From the NCBI GenBank assembly GCA_002479075.1, contig DLLG01000001.1:62001-126000 (forward strand): 64,000 nt of DNA, given 5' to 3'. The position numbers and the translations under genes are program-made. Below are positions 49,134-57,515 of the stretch, piece by piece. The stretch's first letter is position 1. Each line of letters starts with the position of its first letter. The DNA comes from Clostridiales bacterium UBA7568. GTDB lineage: Bacteria; Bacillota; Clostridia; Oscillospirales; CAG-272. Under the pieces are notes generated by a model, which saw only the letters and a program-made list of their open reading frames with translations, did not search any database and was not told the origin of the DNA.

Positions 49134-49187
49134 TCCTGCGCCATTGTCAGCGGACGTGCGCAGGAGAGAAAAATCCATATCCGCTGA
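49134..49187 (+). ncRNA. Predicted H-type pseudoknot in the leader of the P-loop gene (riboswitch-like)
   Basis: Stem 1: TCCTGCGC (49134-49141) with GCGCAGGA (49058+100: 49158-49165), eight perfect pairs. Stem 2: TCAGCGGA (49147-49154), lying in the stem 1 loop, with TCCGCTGA (49180-49187), eight perfect pairs. Loop 1 is 5 nt, loop 2 is 3 nt and loop 3 is an A-rich 14 nt (GAGAAAAATCCATA). Stem 2 ends one base before GAAAGAG, the ribosome site of the gene at 49203. This geometry is that of small pseudoknotted riboswitches that hide a Shine-Dalgarno. I cannot match it to a known class. Confidence 0.55.
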
Positions 49188-49202
49188 GAAAGAGTGATTA
49201 TC

Positions 49203-49610
49203 TTGACTAAACTCATCGTAGGCCTTAAGGGCACCGGAAAAACAAAAACTCTCATCGAAATGGTCAACGCAGCAGCGTCTTCTTCAAACGGCGCGGTCGT
49301 TTGCCTTGAAAAGGGCGATAAGCTCCGTTTCGACGTAACATATCAGGCAAGACTTATGGATACATCCGAATACGGCATCTCCGGCGCGGACGCACTTTAC
49401 GGTTTTGTATGCGGTATTTACGCTTCAAATCACGATATTACACACGTCTTTATCGACTCTGCGATGAAAATGTGCGACGACACGGTTGACGGACTCGCAA
49501 GATTCCTCCGCCCTGCTGTTGCTTTTGCAGAGAAAGCCGGCATAAGCCTCGTTGTTACTTCCTCCGTAAAGGAAGAGGAGCTTCCCGAAGATCTGAAAGC
49601 ATATCTTTGA
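49203..49610 (+). CDS. P-loop ATP-binding protein of unknown role
   Basis: A 135-residue protein that begins TKLIVGLKGTGKTKTLIEMV, a Walker A P-loop (GLKGTGKT). A Walker B-like strand is ITHVFIDSAMKM. The remainder resembles a small conserved clostridial family sometimes labelled PilT-like, but it lacks PilT domains and is much shorter. The start is taken as TTG 49203 after AAAGAGTGA; a GTG at 49194 is possible. The gene has its own promoter, a structured leader and a terminator. Confidence 0.7.
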   Translation: MTKLIVGLKGTGKTKTLIEMVNAAASSSNGAVVCLEKGDKLRFDVTYQARLMDTSEYGISGADALYGFVCGIYASNHDITHVFIDSAMKMCDDTVDGLARFLRPAVAFAEKAGISLVVTSSVKEEELPEDLKAYL

Positions 49611-49625
49611 TAAGCAAAATGTCAA

Positions 49626-49662
49626 AACCGCCGTTTTCGATCTGATTACGGCGGCTTTTTTA
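49626..49662 (+). terminator. Terminator after the P-loop gene
   Basis: AACCGCCGT, loop, ACGGCGGCT followed by TTTTT. Confidence 0.88.
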
Positions 49663-49687
49663 AGCTATGGCAGAAAGGAACTCATAA

Positions 49688-51985
49688 ATGAAGAAAATCA
49701 CTATTTTTGTACTCGCGCTCGCTATTGCCGCTTCCGTGCTTCTTCTCACAGCTTGCGGAAAAACCCAGCAAACAACCACATCGACAACCGAAGCCGAAGT
49801 CATAGTGCCTGTTAAGAAAACGGCGTACGATGTATTTTCTGAGGCTTACGGAAAAACAAAAGCGCTCAGTGCCGTTGAATATAACTGCAAAATGGGCGTT
49901 TCGATGGTCAATGGCGAAGAGGAAATCGGAATTGATGTCAAAACGCACGCAAAGACCGTCGGCATAAATGATAAAAAACCCGTTTCATCAGGCGTTGTCG
50001 ATCTGTCAATGGGCGGGGTCACAGTCAGCGCATCTGTTTACAATGCGGACGGAATGGCATATATCGATATTGCAAAACTGTCAAAAAAGAAGATTGCAAT
50101 CGACTCTCCCGAAGCAATTACATACAACCTTTCCTCAATGACGAAAAAATCAATCGTTGCTTTTCCCGAGGAGATTTTAAAGGATGTCAATATCGTTGAA
50201 AACGATGACGGCACAAAGACAATCGCCTTCGAGCTGACTTCGGAGCAGTTCAAGAGCAGTTATAAAGAAGCGCTTGAGAGCTTTCTCAAATTCATTGAAG
50301 AGGATGATTATTCCTCGCTATCGGAAATGTCATTCCGCGGCGTCAATGTAAATGTGTGCATCGGCAGCGACGGATATATATCGAAATACAGCCTCGACTA
50401 TACGCTTGTCAAAGACGAAGCTTCAAAAACAGAGGAAGACGAAGATATAGAGCTTAACGCTTCGATAGAAATAGAATTTGTCAATCCCGGAGCGGAGGTC
50501 AAGGTTGACGTGCCGGCTGATATAGACAGTTATTTTTCTGCGGCAGACGCATATAAGGCATATCTCAACGCTTTCAGAAAAACGAGAAGTCTCAGCGCCG
50601 TTGAGTATGCTATGCTGTCAAAGGCGACGGCAACATCGTATCTTGGCGTAAGTGTTTTGACAGAGGTTTCGTCCGGGGCAAAAATATCCGGCTTTGATAC
50701 CGAAAAGCCCATAGCTTCCGGATATGTTGAATCCAAAGGCTCTCTGTCAAGCGGCAGAGCTTCCGTTTATAACGAGAACGGCTATGCTTATGTTACAGTT
50801 GCCGGAGTCGGTAAGGGGAAATTTGACATTGAGGTTGAGCCGATAGCTGCCTATAATCTCATTTCCCCTTTCAAGGAGCTCTTTGTTGAACTTCCGAAAA
50901 AAGCGTTTGATGATGTTGAGGTCGAAACGGTATCGGGCAAAACAAAGATAACCGGCATTGTGCTTGATCAGAAGGAGTTTCTCCGTTGTTTCAAAAGCGT
51001 TGCTGATACTCTTTCGGAATACGAAAAATACAATTACGGATATGAGATCTCGAACGCACTGATCTCCGTTACGATAGACTCAGACGGCATAATCTGCGAA
51101 CATTCCGTCAGCTATGATCTTATGCTCAAAAATGTTGACGGAACGACGCTTTCCTCCTCTGCGGCTCAGGTTGATACAGAGATTCTGAACACGGGAGCGA
51201 AGGTCAAGGTTGACGTTCCGAGCAATCTTGACGATTATAAGCTTGAAAACGAAGCATATTATCTGCTTATGAGAGCTCTGATGAAGACAGGGGACCGCGA
51301 CTCTTATAAATACTATATGATAAATAACGCAAAATACGAATTTGATGGCGTCAAGAGCGAATTGAACGTGCGTTTCGGCGGCGACGTAAAGGGACTTACC
51401 AGCGGCGTTATCATCGGATCCGGCGAAATTAAAATAGAGGAAGACGGAAAAACGAGCGAGGCATCCGTTTACAGAAAGGACAAAACAGAGTATCTGAACG
51501 CAGGCGGGCAAAAGACCAAATACAATATTTCCGATGAATCAGACAGTTGTCTGCTCCTGCCTTCGATAGATGATATAAGGAATATGCTTCCCAAAGAACT
51601 GTTTGAAAAGGCGGAAGTAACAACATTCGACAGCGGATCGATGCAGATAAAGATAAATCTTGGTGAGTTTGATTTCGGCGAAGTCTACGGAAGCGACATC
51701 GAGGAGCTGGAGCAGGCTGTCCGTGAGAGATACGGAAAGACGATTCTTGGCTCTGCAAAGGAGTATCATTATATGGCTCCGACAATTTCGTTTGGAATTG
51801 ACGAAAACGGTTACTTTACAGGGTATTGGACAAACTTCCATATCGGTCTCGAATTCAGTCTTGTCGGAGGAAACAAGGTCCTGATAACGAAAAAGTGCTT
51901 GGATCAGGTCGGCATATGGAGTCCCGAAGTCGGCGCATATATTGAAGTTCCGACGGATCTTTCGTCATATGTAGCAAGCAACTGA
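49688..51985 (+). CDS. Lipoprotein with three tandem LolA/LppX-like repeats
   Basis: A 765-residue surface lipoprotein. The signal peptide ends in LLLTACG (lipobox Cys at 23), followed by a Thr/Gln linker (TQQTTTSTTEAE). Three units of about 240 residues follow (44-280, 284-520, 524-762). Each holds AY..F..A..KT....SAVEY, then SG.V...G....ASVYN..G.AY, then P.E...DV.V....G.T......, then a DGYI-like strand (GSDGYISKYSLDYTL, DSDGIICEHSVSYDL, DENGYFTGYWTNF), and end GAEVKVDVPADIDSY or a variant. The fold is probably a LolA-like half barrel that binds a lipid or hydrophobic ligand. Ligand unknown. Confidence 0.85.
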   Translation: MKKITIFVLALAIAASVLLLTACGKTQQTTTSTTEAEVIVPVKKTAYDVFSEAYGKTKALSAVEYNCKMGVSMVNGEEEIGIDVKTHAKTVGINDKKPVSSGVVDLSMGGVTVSASVYNADGMAYIDIAKLSKKKIAIDSPEAITYNLSSMTKKSIVAFPEEILKDVNIVENDDGTKTIAFELTSEQFKSSYKEALESFLKFIEEDDYSSLSEMSFRGVNVNVCIGSDGYISKYSLDYTLVKDEASKTEEDEDIELNASIEIEFVNPGAEVKVDVPADIDSYFSAADAYKAYLNAFRKTRSLSAVEYAMLSKATATSYLGVSVLTEVSSGAKISGFDTEKPIASGYVESKGSLSSGRASVYNENGYAYVTVAGVGKGKFDIEVEPIAAYNLISPFKELFVELPKKAFDDVEVETVSGKTKITGIVLDQKEFLRCFKSVADTLSEYEKYNYGYEISNALISVTIDSDGIICEHSVSYDLMLKNVDGTTLSSSAAQVDTEILNTGAKVKVDVPSNLDDYKLENEAYYLLMRALMKTGDRDSYKYYMINNAKYEFDGVKSELNVRFGGDVKGLTSGVIIGSGEIKIEEDGKTSEASVYRKDKTEYLNAGGQKTKYNISDESDSCLLLPSIDDIRNMLPKELFEKAEVTTFDSGSMQIKINLGEFDFGEVYGSDIEELEQAVRERYGKTILGSAKEYHYMAPTISFGIDENGYFTGYWTNFHIGLEFSLVGGNKVLITKKCLDQVGIWSPEVGAYIEVPTDLSSYVASN

Positions 51986-52003
51986 ATACGCTCTTAAAAA
52001 ATG

Positions 52004-52031
52004 AAAGCGCCTCTTGCGGGGCGCTTTTCTT
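52004..52031 (+). terminator. Terminator after the repeat lipoprotein
   Basis: AAAGCGCC, eight-nt loop, GGCGCTTT then TTCTTTT. Confidence 0.85.
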
Positions 52032-52112
52032 TTGCGCGGCAAAACTGTTGACAACAGAGGTGCGTTGTGATAAAATTTGTCTAAGCAAAAGGAAAAGGAG
52101 TTTTTGATAGAT

Positions 52113-52892
52113 ATGAAAATTGCCGTTATAACAGGGGCTTCCTCCGGAATGGGAAGAGAATTTGTTTTTCAGCTTGACGCCTGCCATAATTTTGACGAGA
52201 TATGGGTTATTGCCCGCAGGCTTGACCGTCTTGAAGAGCTGAAAGGCAAGACGCGCGCGCAGATAAGACCGATCTCTCTCGACCTTACGAAAAAGGAAAG
52301 CATAGAGACATACGGAAAAATGCTTGAAGAGGAAAAGCCGGAGGTTGAGGTGCTTGTAAACGCAGGAGGTTTCGGCAAATTTGCGGCAACGACGGATATG
52401 CCTCTTGAAACATATTATCAGATGATAGAGCTGAACGATATGGCGCTTGTCGGAATGACATACAAATCAATTCCTTATATGAAAAACGGAAGTCAGATAT
52501 ACGAAATGGGGTCGCTTTCTTCGTTCCAGCCTGTTCCTTATATAAACGTTTACGCTGCAAGCAAAGCGTTTGTGCTAAGCTTCTCGCAGGGGCTTGCCGC
52601 AGAGCTTGCGCCGAAGGGAATAGATGTTATGGCTGTTTGCCCGTTCTGGGTCAAGACAGAGTTTTTTGATCGCGCTGTCGAGGACGATTCCGTCATAACG
52701 TATTACAGCCATTATTACACGGCGCAGCAGGTTGTCGGTCGTGCAATAAAAGATATGAAAAAGCATAAGAAGGTTTCCGTCTGCGGTGCCGCGGCAAGAC
52801 TTCAGGTGTTTGCCGTAAAGCATCTGCCGCATAACTTTGTTATGAAAACGTGGTGTCGTCAGCAGAAAAAGCCTTATGGGAGAAAGAAATAA
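52113..52892 (+). CDS. Short-chain dehydrogenase/reductase
   Basis: A 259-residue classical SDR. The dinucleotide motif is TGASSGMG (residues 8-15), NAG appears as VNAGGFGKF, the catalytic Ser is in MGSLSSFQ and the Tyr/Lys pair in YAASKAF. The tail ends in a basic stretch (RQQKKPYGRKK) that may associate with membranes. Substrate is unknown; lipid or ketone reductase is plausible. ATG at 52113 follows AAGGAG with 12-bp spacing. Its stop shares a base with the GNAT start. Confidence 0.9.
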   Translation: MKIAVITGASSGMGREFVFQLDACHNFDEIWVIARRLDRLEELKGKTRAQIRPISLDLTKKESIETYGKMLEEEKPEVEVLVNAGGFGKFAATTDMPLETYYQMIELNDMALVGMTYKSIPYMKNGSQIYEMGSLSSFQPVPYINVYAASKAFVLSFSQGLAAELAPKGIDVMAVCPFWVKTEFFDRAVEDDSVITYYSHYYTAQQVVGRAIKDMKKHKKVSVCGAAARLQVFAVKHLPHNFVMKTWCRQQKKPYGRKK

Positions 52893-53440
52893 TGAGGTTT
52901 GAAAATACTGTTGCTCTTAAGGACGGTCGCAGTTGTGTTTTGAAAAATGCAACGGCTGCCGATGCCGAAGAGGTTTGCAGAACATTTCGTCTGACACACG
53001 ACGAGACAGATTTTCTCCTGTCATATCCGGACGAAAATACTATGGAAATCGAAATGGAAAGAATTTATCTTTCTTCAAAGGAAGAAAGCGACAGGGAGAT
53101 AGAGATATGCGCCTTTATCGACGGCAGGATCGTCGGAACGGCGGGGATTGACGCCGTTGGCAGAAAGGAAAAAGTCAGTCATCGCGCGGAGTTCGGGATA
53201 AGCATTGAAAGGAACTTTTGGGGGCTCGGAATCGGCAGGGCGCTTACGGAGGCGTGCATAGAGTGCGCAAAGATCGCCGGATATGAGCAGCTTGAGCTGG
53301 ACGTTGTCTCGGACAATGCCGCCGCTATGAACCTTTATAAAAGCCTTGGATTTATCGAATACGGAAGAAACCCAAAGGGGTTCCGCTCGCGCAGGACCGG
53401 CTGGCAGGAGCTTGTTTTAATGCTTTTGCCGCTGAAATAG
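52892..53440 (+). CDS. GNAT family N-acetyltransferase
   Basis: A 182-residue acetyltransferase. The acetyl-CoA loop reads WGLGIGRALTEACIECAKIAG (Q/RxxGxG/A type), followed by LDVVSDNAAAMNLYKSLGFIEYG, the strand-helix pair that completes the fold. It resembles RimJ/PhnO-type acetyltransferases; the acceptor is unknown. ATG at 52892 overlaps the SDR stop, with GGGAGAAAG upstream. Part of the SDR-GNAT pair, closed by a terminator shared with tRNA-Thr. Confidence 0.88.
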   Translation: MRFENTVALKDGRSCVLKNATAADAEEVCRTFRLTHDETDFLLSYPDENTMEIEMERIYLSSKEESDREIEICAFIDGRIVGTAGIDAVGRKEKVSHRAEFGISIERNFWGLGIGRALTEACIECAKIAGYEQLELDVVSDNAAAMNLYKSLGFIEYGRNPKGFRSRRTGWQELVLMLLPLK

Positions 53441-53450
53441 AGGAAAATAA

Positions 53451-53477
53451 AAATCCCGCACGCAAGTGCGGGATTTT
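53451..53477. terminator. Bidirectional terminator between GNAT and tRNA-Thr
   Basis: AAATCCCGCAC, GCAA, GTGCGGGATTT; the T-run reaches the tRNA 3' end. Confidence 0.9.
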
Positions 53478-53553
53478 TGGAGCTACTAGCCGGATTCGGA
53501 CCGGCGACCTCGTCCTTACCAAGGACGCGCTCTGCCAACTGAGCCATAGTAGC
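53478..53553 (-). tRNA. tRNA-Thr (anticodon GGU)
   Basis: Minus-strand cloverleaf of 76 nt: acceptor GCTACTA paired with TAGTAGC, D-arm GGCTCAGTTGGCAGAGC, anticodon loop TTGGTAA in CGTCC/GGACG stem, T-arm CCGGTCCGAATCCGG, CCA encoded. Promoter TTGACA-17-TATAAT lies at 53566-53594. Confidence 0.97.
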
Positions 53554-53565
53554 ATCGCGAATGTT

Positions 53566-53594
53566 ATTATAACAAAACCTTTTCGATTTGTCAA
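53566..53594 (-). promoter_or_regulatory. Promoter of tRNA-Thr
   Basis: TTGACA (53594-53589) and TATAAT (53571-53566), 17-bp spacer, both perfect. Opposite-strand polA promoter TTGCAA (53603) -16- TATACT (53625) lies beside it. Confidence 0.85.
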
Positions 53595-53664
53595 GATTTT
53601 GTTTGCAAATAATAAAAAATGTGATATACTATGCTTAACAATCGGAAAAGAGGGCTGAAGCGAT

Positions 53665-56178
53665 ATGAAGAAAATGCTTTGCGTTGACGGGAACTCGATA
53701 ATAAACCGCGCTTATTACGGTGTCCGCGGGCTGACCGCAAGGGACGGCACGCCGACAAACGCAATTTACGGGATGATAAATATAATTTCAAAGCACATAG
53801 CGGAGATAGAGCCTGATTATTTTGTCGTTGCCTTCGATGTTCACGCGCCGACATTCCGCCATAAAATGTTTGCGGAATACAAAGCTGGCAGGCACGCGAC
53901 CCCGCCCGATCTGCTTTCGCAGTTTGCCCCCGCAAAGGAGTGTCTGCGGGCTATGGGCGCGCATTGCGTTGAGCTTTCGGGCTATGAAGCGGACGACATC
54001 CTAGGCACTTATTCACGCATATGCGGCGAAAATGACGTTATGACATATATCGTTACGGGTGACAGGGACTCTCTCCAGCTCATAAACGAAAACACAACCG
54101 TTTTGCTTGCGACGACGGGAGAATCCGTAAAATACGATGCGGAGGTATTCCGCGCAAAGTACGGCGTCGACACTTCGCAGTTTGTCGATATGAAGGCGCT
54201 GATGGGCGATAGCTCGGACAATATTCCCGGCGCTGCCGGTATAGGCGAGAAAACGGCGGGAAAGCTGATTGCCGAATACGGAGATATAGACAACCTTTAT
54301 GAAAATCTTTCCTCCGGAAGCGTATCGACGAACACAAAGACAAAGCTGATTGCAAGCAAGGAAAACGTATATCTTTCCCGTGAGCTTGCAAGGATAGACA
54401 AAAACGTTCCGTCGCTGCCCGCTCTTTGCGATGTTGAATACAAGGGCGTTGACAGCGCGGCGCTTTATGATATATTCCGAAAGCTCGATTTTTCGGGCTT
54501 CATAAAGCGTTTCGGTCTTGGCGAGACGGAGGTTGCGGACAAAACTCCGGAGGTGCCGGAAGCAGAAGAAGCGGGTGTCGGCGATATTGACCGAAACGCC
54601 GTGTACGGTTGCTCGATAGATTTTGAAGACGACAGGGTATATCTTTCGTGCGAGGGAAAGTTGCTTTGTATAAACGGAATTACGCAAAGCAAAGACCTTC
54701 TTTGCGGCGGGGCAAGGCTTGTTTGCTATGACGTAAAGGAAATGTGCCACAGACTCGAAAAATACGGCATTGACTTCTCATCCTGCATAGATGACGTAAT
54801 GCTTATGGGTTACGTCTGTGTTGGCGGAGCGGGCGAAGTTTCGCTTGCAAAGCTGGTTTCGAGATACCTTTGCGCAGAGACGAAGGATACGGGCTCCGAG
54901 GCGTATTATATATCTGCGCTTTACGATGTTTTTGTTGCCGAGCTTGAAAAAACGGGGCAGATGAAGCTCTATAAAGAGACGGAATTCCCGCTTGCGAGAG
55001 TGCTTTATAAAATGGAGAGCGAGGGCTTTAAGGTCGATACGGAGAAGCTCGCGGAGTTTTCATTCGTGCTCGGAGAGGCTCAAAGACAGCTTGCCGAGCA
55101 GGTATATATGCTTGCCGGCACGGAATTCAACATAAATTCGCCGAAACAGCTCGGAGAGGTTCTCTTTGAGAAAATGCATTTGCCGACCGGAAAAAAGACA
55201 AAGAGCGGGTATTCGACAAGCGCCGAGGTACTTGAGTCGCTACGACCGTTTTCTCCCGCCATAGACTATATTCTCGAATACCGTGCGGACGGAAAGCTTA
55301 AAAGTACCTATGCGGACGGGCTTATCGAAGCGGCAGACGAAAACGGCAGGGTCCATACCAGATTCAAACAGGCTGTTACGGCAACGGGCAGGCTTTCCTC
55401 GGCTGAACCGAATCTTCAGAACATTCCGATAAAGACCGAGCTTGGCAGGGAATTCCGTAAATTCTTTGTTCCGACGGGCGAGGGAAGAGTTCTTATCGAC
55501 GCCGACTATTCGCAGATAGAGTTACGCCTGCTTTGTGCCGTTTCGGGCGACGAAAATATGCGGGAAGCATTTCTTTCCGGCTTTGATATTCATTCCTCGA
55601 CGGCGATGAAAATGTTCGGAGTTTCAAAGGATGAAGTAACAATCGAAATGCGCAAGAAGGCGAAAGCCGTCAACTTCGGAATAATGTACGGAATGGGAGA
55701 ATTCTCTCTTGCCGCGGACCTGCACACCGGTCGCAGACAGGCGGCAGAGTATATAGAAAGCTATCTCCGATCATATCCGAAGATAAAACAGTATCTTTCC
55801 GATGTCGTTGAAGAAGCAAAAAGAGACGGCTATGTGACGACTTTGTTCGGGCGTCGCAGGTATATTCCGGAACTGAAATCGCACAGGAAGAACGAGATTG
55901 CCTTCGGAGAAAGAGTTGCAATGAACAGTCCGATCCAGGGTGCGGCGGCGGACATCATCAAAATGGCAATGGTCGCCGTTGACAAACGGCTGAAAGATGA
56001 AAAGCTTGACGCAAGACTGATTTTGCAGGTTCACGACGAGCTTATCGTTGAAGCCGCGGAGAACTGTGCAGACAGAGCCGAGCAGATACTGAAATACGAA
56101 ATGGAGCACGCGGCTTCGCTTTCCGTACCGCTGACCGTTGAAATTTCGCAGGGGCAGAGCTGGTATGAAGCTCATTGA
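53665..56178 (+). CDS. polA: DNA polymerase I
   Basis: An 837-residue repair polymerase. The 5'-3' exonuclease occupies residues 1-290 (CVDGNSIINRAYYG, YEADDILGT, VTGDRDSLQLI, MGDSSDNIPGAAGIGEKTA). The 3'-5' exonuclease-like middle (about 300-450) lacks the DxE, NxxxYD motifs, as in Bacillus, so proofreading is probably lost. The polymerase has motif A DADYSQIELRLL (about 612), motif B KAKAVNFGIMYGMG (about 665) and motif C QVHDELIVEA (about 790). It fills gaps and removes RNA primers. Its terminator doubles as the leader of the next gene. Confidence 0.97.
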   Translation: MKKMLCVDGNSIINRAYYGVRGLTARDGTPTNAIYGMINIISKHIAEIEPDYFVVAFDVHAPTFRHKMFAEYKAGRHATPPDLLSQFAPAKECLRAMGAHCVELSGYEADDILGTYSRICGENDVMTYIVTGDRDSLQLINENTTVLLATTGESVKYDAEVFRAKYGVDTSQFVDMKALMGDSSDNIPGAAGIGEKTAGKLIAEYGDIDNLYENLSSGSVSTNTKTKLIASKENVYLSRELARIDKNVPSLPALCDVEYKGVDSAALYDIFRKLDFSGFIKRFGLGETEVADKTPEVPEAEEAGVGDIDRNAVYGCSIDFEDDRVYLSCEGKLLCINGITQSKDLLCGGARLVCYDVKEMCHRLEKYGIDFSSCIDDVMLMGYVCVGGAGEVSLAKLVSRYLCAETKDTGSEAYYISALYDVFVAELEKTGQMKLYKETEFPLARVLYKMESEGFKVDTEKLAEFSFVLGEAQRQLAEQVYMLAGTEFNINSPKQLGEVLFEKMHLPTGKKTKSGYSTSAEVLESLRPFSPAIDYILEYRADGKLKSTYADGLIEAADENGRVHTRFKQAVTATGRLSSAEPNLQNIPIKTELGREFRKFFVPTGEGRVLIDADYSQIELRLLCAVSGDENMREAFLSGFDIHSSTAMKMFGVSKDEVTIEMRKKAKAVNFGIMYGMGEFSLAADLHTGRRQAAEYIESYLRSYPKIKQYLSDVVEEAKRDGYVTTLFGRRRYIPELKSHRKNEIAFGERVAMNSPIQGAAADIIKMAMVAVDKRLKDEKLDARLILQVHDELIVEAAENCADRAEQILKYEMEHAASLSVPLTVEISQGQSWYEAH

Positions 56179-56193
56179 CGAATAAAAATACCG

Positions 56194-56227
56194 ATCACCT
56201 CAAACAATAGCTTTGAGGTGATTTTTT
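56194..56227 (+). terminator. polA terminator that contains the next gene's ribosome site
   Basis: ATCACCTCAAA (56194-56204) and TTTGAGGTGAT (56212-56222) form an 11-bp perfect stem, then TTTTT. GAGGTGA in the 3' arm is the only Shine-Dalgarno for the ATG at 56228. Transcripts that read through therefore have a hidden ribosome site. Confidence 0.8.
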
Positions 56228-56683
56228 ATGAAGAAATTTTTGATAATTTTCCTTTTGACAGCGCTCTTTCTCTGCTCCTGCGGGGAGATGAGAAATATAT
56301 CTTTTTCCGAAATGTCAGAGAAAATGGTCGGCGCGGCGGAAAGGTCGCTTACGGATAAGAGAATAACTACGGATGACTGCTATATTCTCGGCGTTTCCGA
56401 AAAAACGTATATCAGTTCGATAGAAAATGCGGCGATCTTCGCTCCGGATTTTTCCTCTGACGGCTTTCAGATGATTATTGTGAAGGCGAAAACGTCGATC
56501 GATGCGGAACGCCTTTGCGCCGAAATGAAGAGCAATTATGAGCCCGCTCCTTGCGATCCGGCGGAGAATACGGAGTTTGTTTATTACAGAGACTATGTTC
56601 TTTTTGCAAAAGGCGATGTGTCGGAGACGGAAAGGCTTTCCTCGGCATTTATGAGTCTCTTGAAGAAAGGCTCGGTTGCGTAA
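56228..56683 (+). CDS. DUF4358-type lipoprotein
   Basis: A 151-residue lipoprotein. Signal peptide MKKFLIIFLLTALFLCSCGE has the lipobox LCSC (Cys 18). The rest matches the small DUF4358 domain: a region centred on YISSIENAAIFAPDFSSDGFQMIIVKAKT and CAEMKSNYEPAPCDPAENT, then a YRDYVLFAKGD strand. Function unknown. The ribosome site lies in the polA terminator hairpin, so expression may need a transcript that starts inside it or unfolding by a ribosome. Confidence 0.82.
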   Translation: MKKFLIIFLLTALFLCSCGEMRNISFSEMSEKMVGAAERSLTDKRITTDDCYILGVSEKTYISSIENAAIFAPDFSSDGFQMIIVKAKTSIDAERLCAEMKSNYEPAPCDPAENTEFVYYRDYVLFAKGDVSETERLSSAFMSLLKKGSVA

Positions 56684-56711
56684 AAAACATATATAAATTT
56701 GTCTCTTTCTA

Positions 56712-56740
56712 TTGCATTATGCGATTATTGGTGATATAAT
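56712..56740 (+). promoter_or_regulatory. Promoter of the folT-like gene
   Basis: TTGCAT and TATAAT with a 17-bp spacer. A second TATAAT follows at 56749 (no clear -35). Confidence 0.65.
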
Positions 56741-56785
56741 TACCCTGATATAATATAAATGCAGCAGAGAGAGGAGGGAATATGC

Positions 56786-57499
56786 GTGAATACGTCAAGC
56801 ACGCCGCTTGAAAGCTTTTCGTCGCCGTTTCATAAGGACTACTGGCGATGCGCCGCCGCGGAATTTACAAACCCGAGAACAATAATCATTGCGGCGATGA
56901 TAACGGCGCTCAGGATAATCCTGAAAAGCATCAGCATTCCGATCGCGCCAAGCCTGAATATAACCTTCGGGTTTTACGCAAACGCCCTCGGATCAATGAT
57001 ATACGGTCCTCTCGTCGGACTTGCGAGCGGGGCGATAAGCGATACGCTCGGTGCGTTTCTTTTCCCCAAAGGGACTTACTTTTTCCCCTTCATCATCACA
57101 GAGATGGCAGGCTCCTTTATTTACGGTCTGTTCCTTTACAGGGCAAAGCTCTCCGTCGGGAGGGTGGTGCTTTCAAAGTTCTCGGTGTCTATGATATGCA
57201 ACCTTCTCCTGACGCCGATCCTTATGAAATGGTATCACGCTTACTTTGCAACGGAGAGTACATACAAATTTTTTACGTTGATAAGAGCTTTGAAAAACGT
57301 TGCTCTTTTCCTGCCGGAAGCCTTTCTTCTCGTGTTGTTCCTGTTTGCCATAATGCCGATAACGTCAAGAATGAAATTGACGCCGCAGACCGACGCGAAA
57401 CCGGAATTTACACGCAGAAACATAATTGCTGTCATCATTTTGCTTCTCGTATCGATTGCCGCTGTGTGCTTCTTGGTTTATCTGCTTCATCAAAAATAA
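56786..57499 (+). CDS. ECF transporter S component, folate (FolT) family
   Basis: A 237-residue membrane protein with six spans. FolT-type sequence is visible: TITALRIILKSISIPI-like (MITALRIILKSISIPIAPSL), FGFYANALGSMIYGPLVGLASG and AISDTLGAFLFPKGTYFFPFI, the substrate-binding region, and SVSMICNLLLTPIL. It would bring in folate or a related pteridine with an EcfT-EcfA unit made elsewhere. Start is GTG 56786 behind GAGGAGGG; ATG 56759 has no ribosome site. It is 16 bp upstream of the AraC regulator gene and probably co-transcribed. Fhs in the same window uses tetrahydrofolate. Confidence 0.82.
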   Translation: MNTSSTPLESFSSPFHKDYWRCAAAEFTNPRTIIIAAMITALRIILKSISIPIAPSLNITFGFYANALGSMIYGPLVGLASGAISDTLGAFLFPKGTYFFPFIITEMAGSFIYGLFLYRAKLSVGRVVLSKFSVSMICNLLLTPILMKWYHAYFATESTYKFFTLIRALKNVALFLPEAFLLVLFLFAIMPITSRMKLTPQTDAKPEFTRRNIIAVIILLLVSIAAVCFLVYLLHQK

Positions 57500-57515
57500 A
57501 AACGGAGGAATGAAT

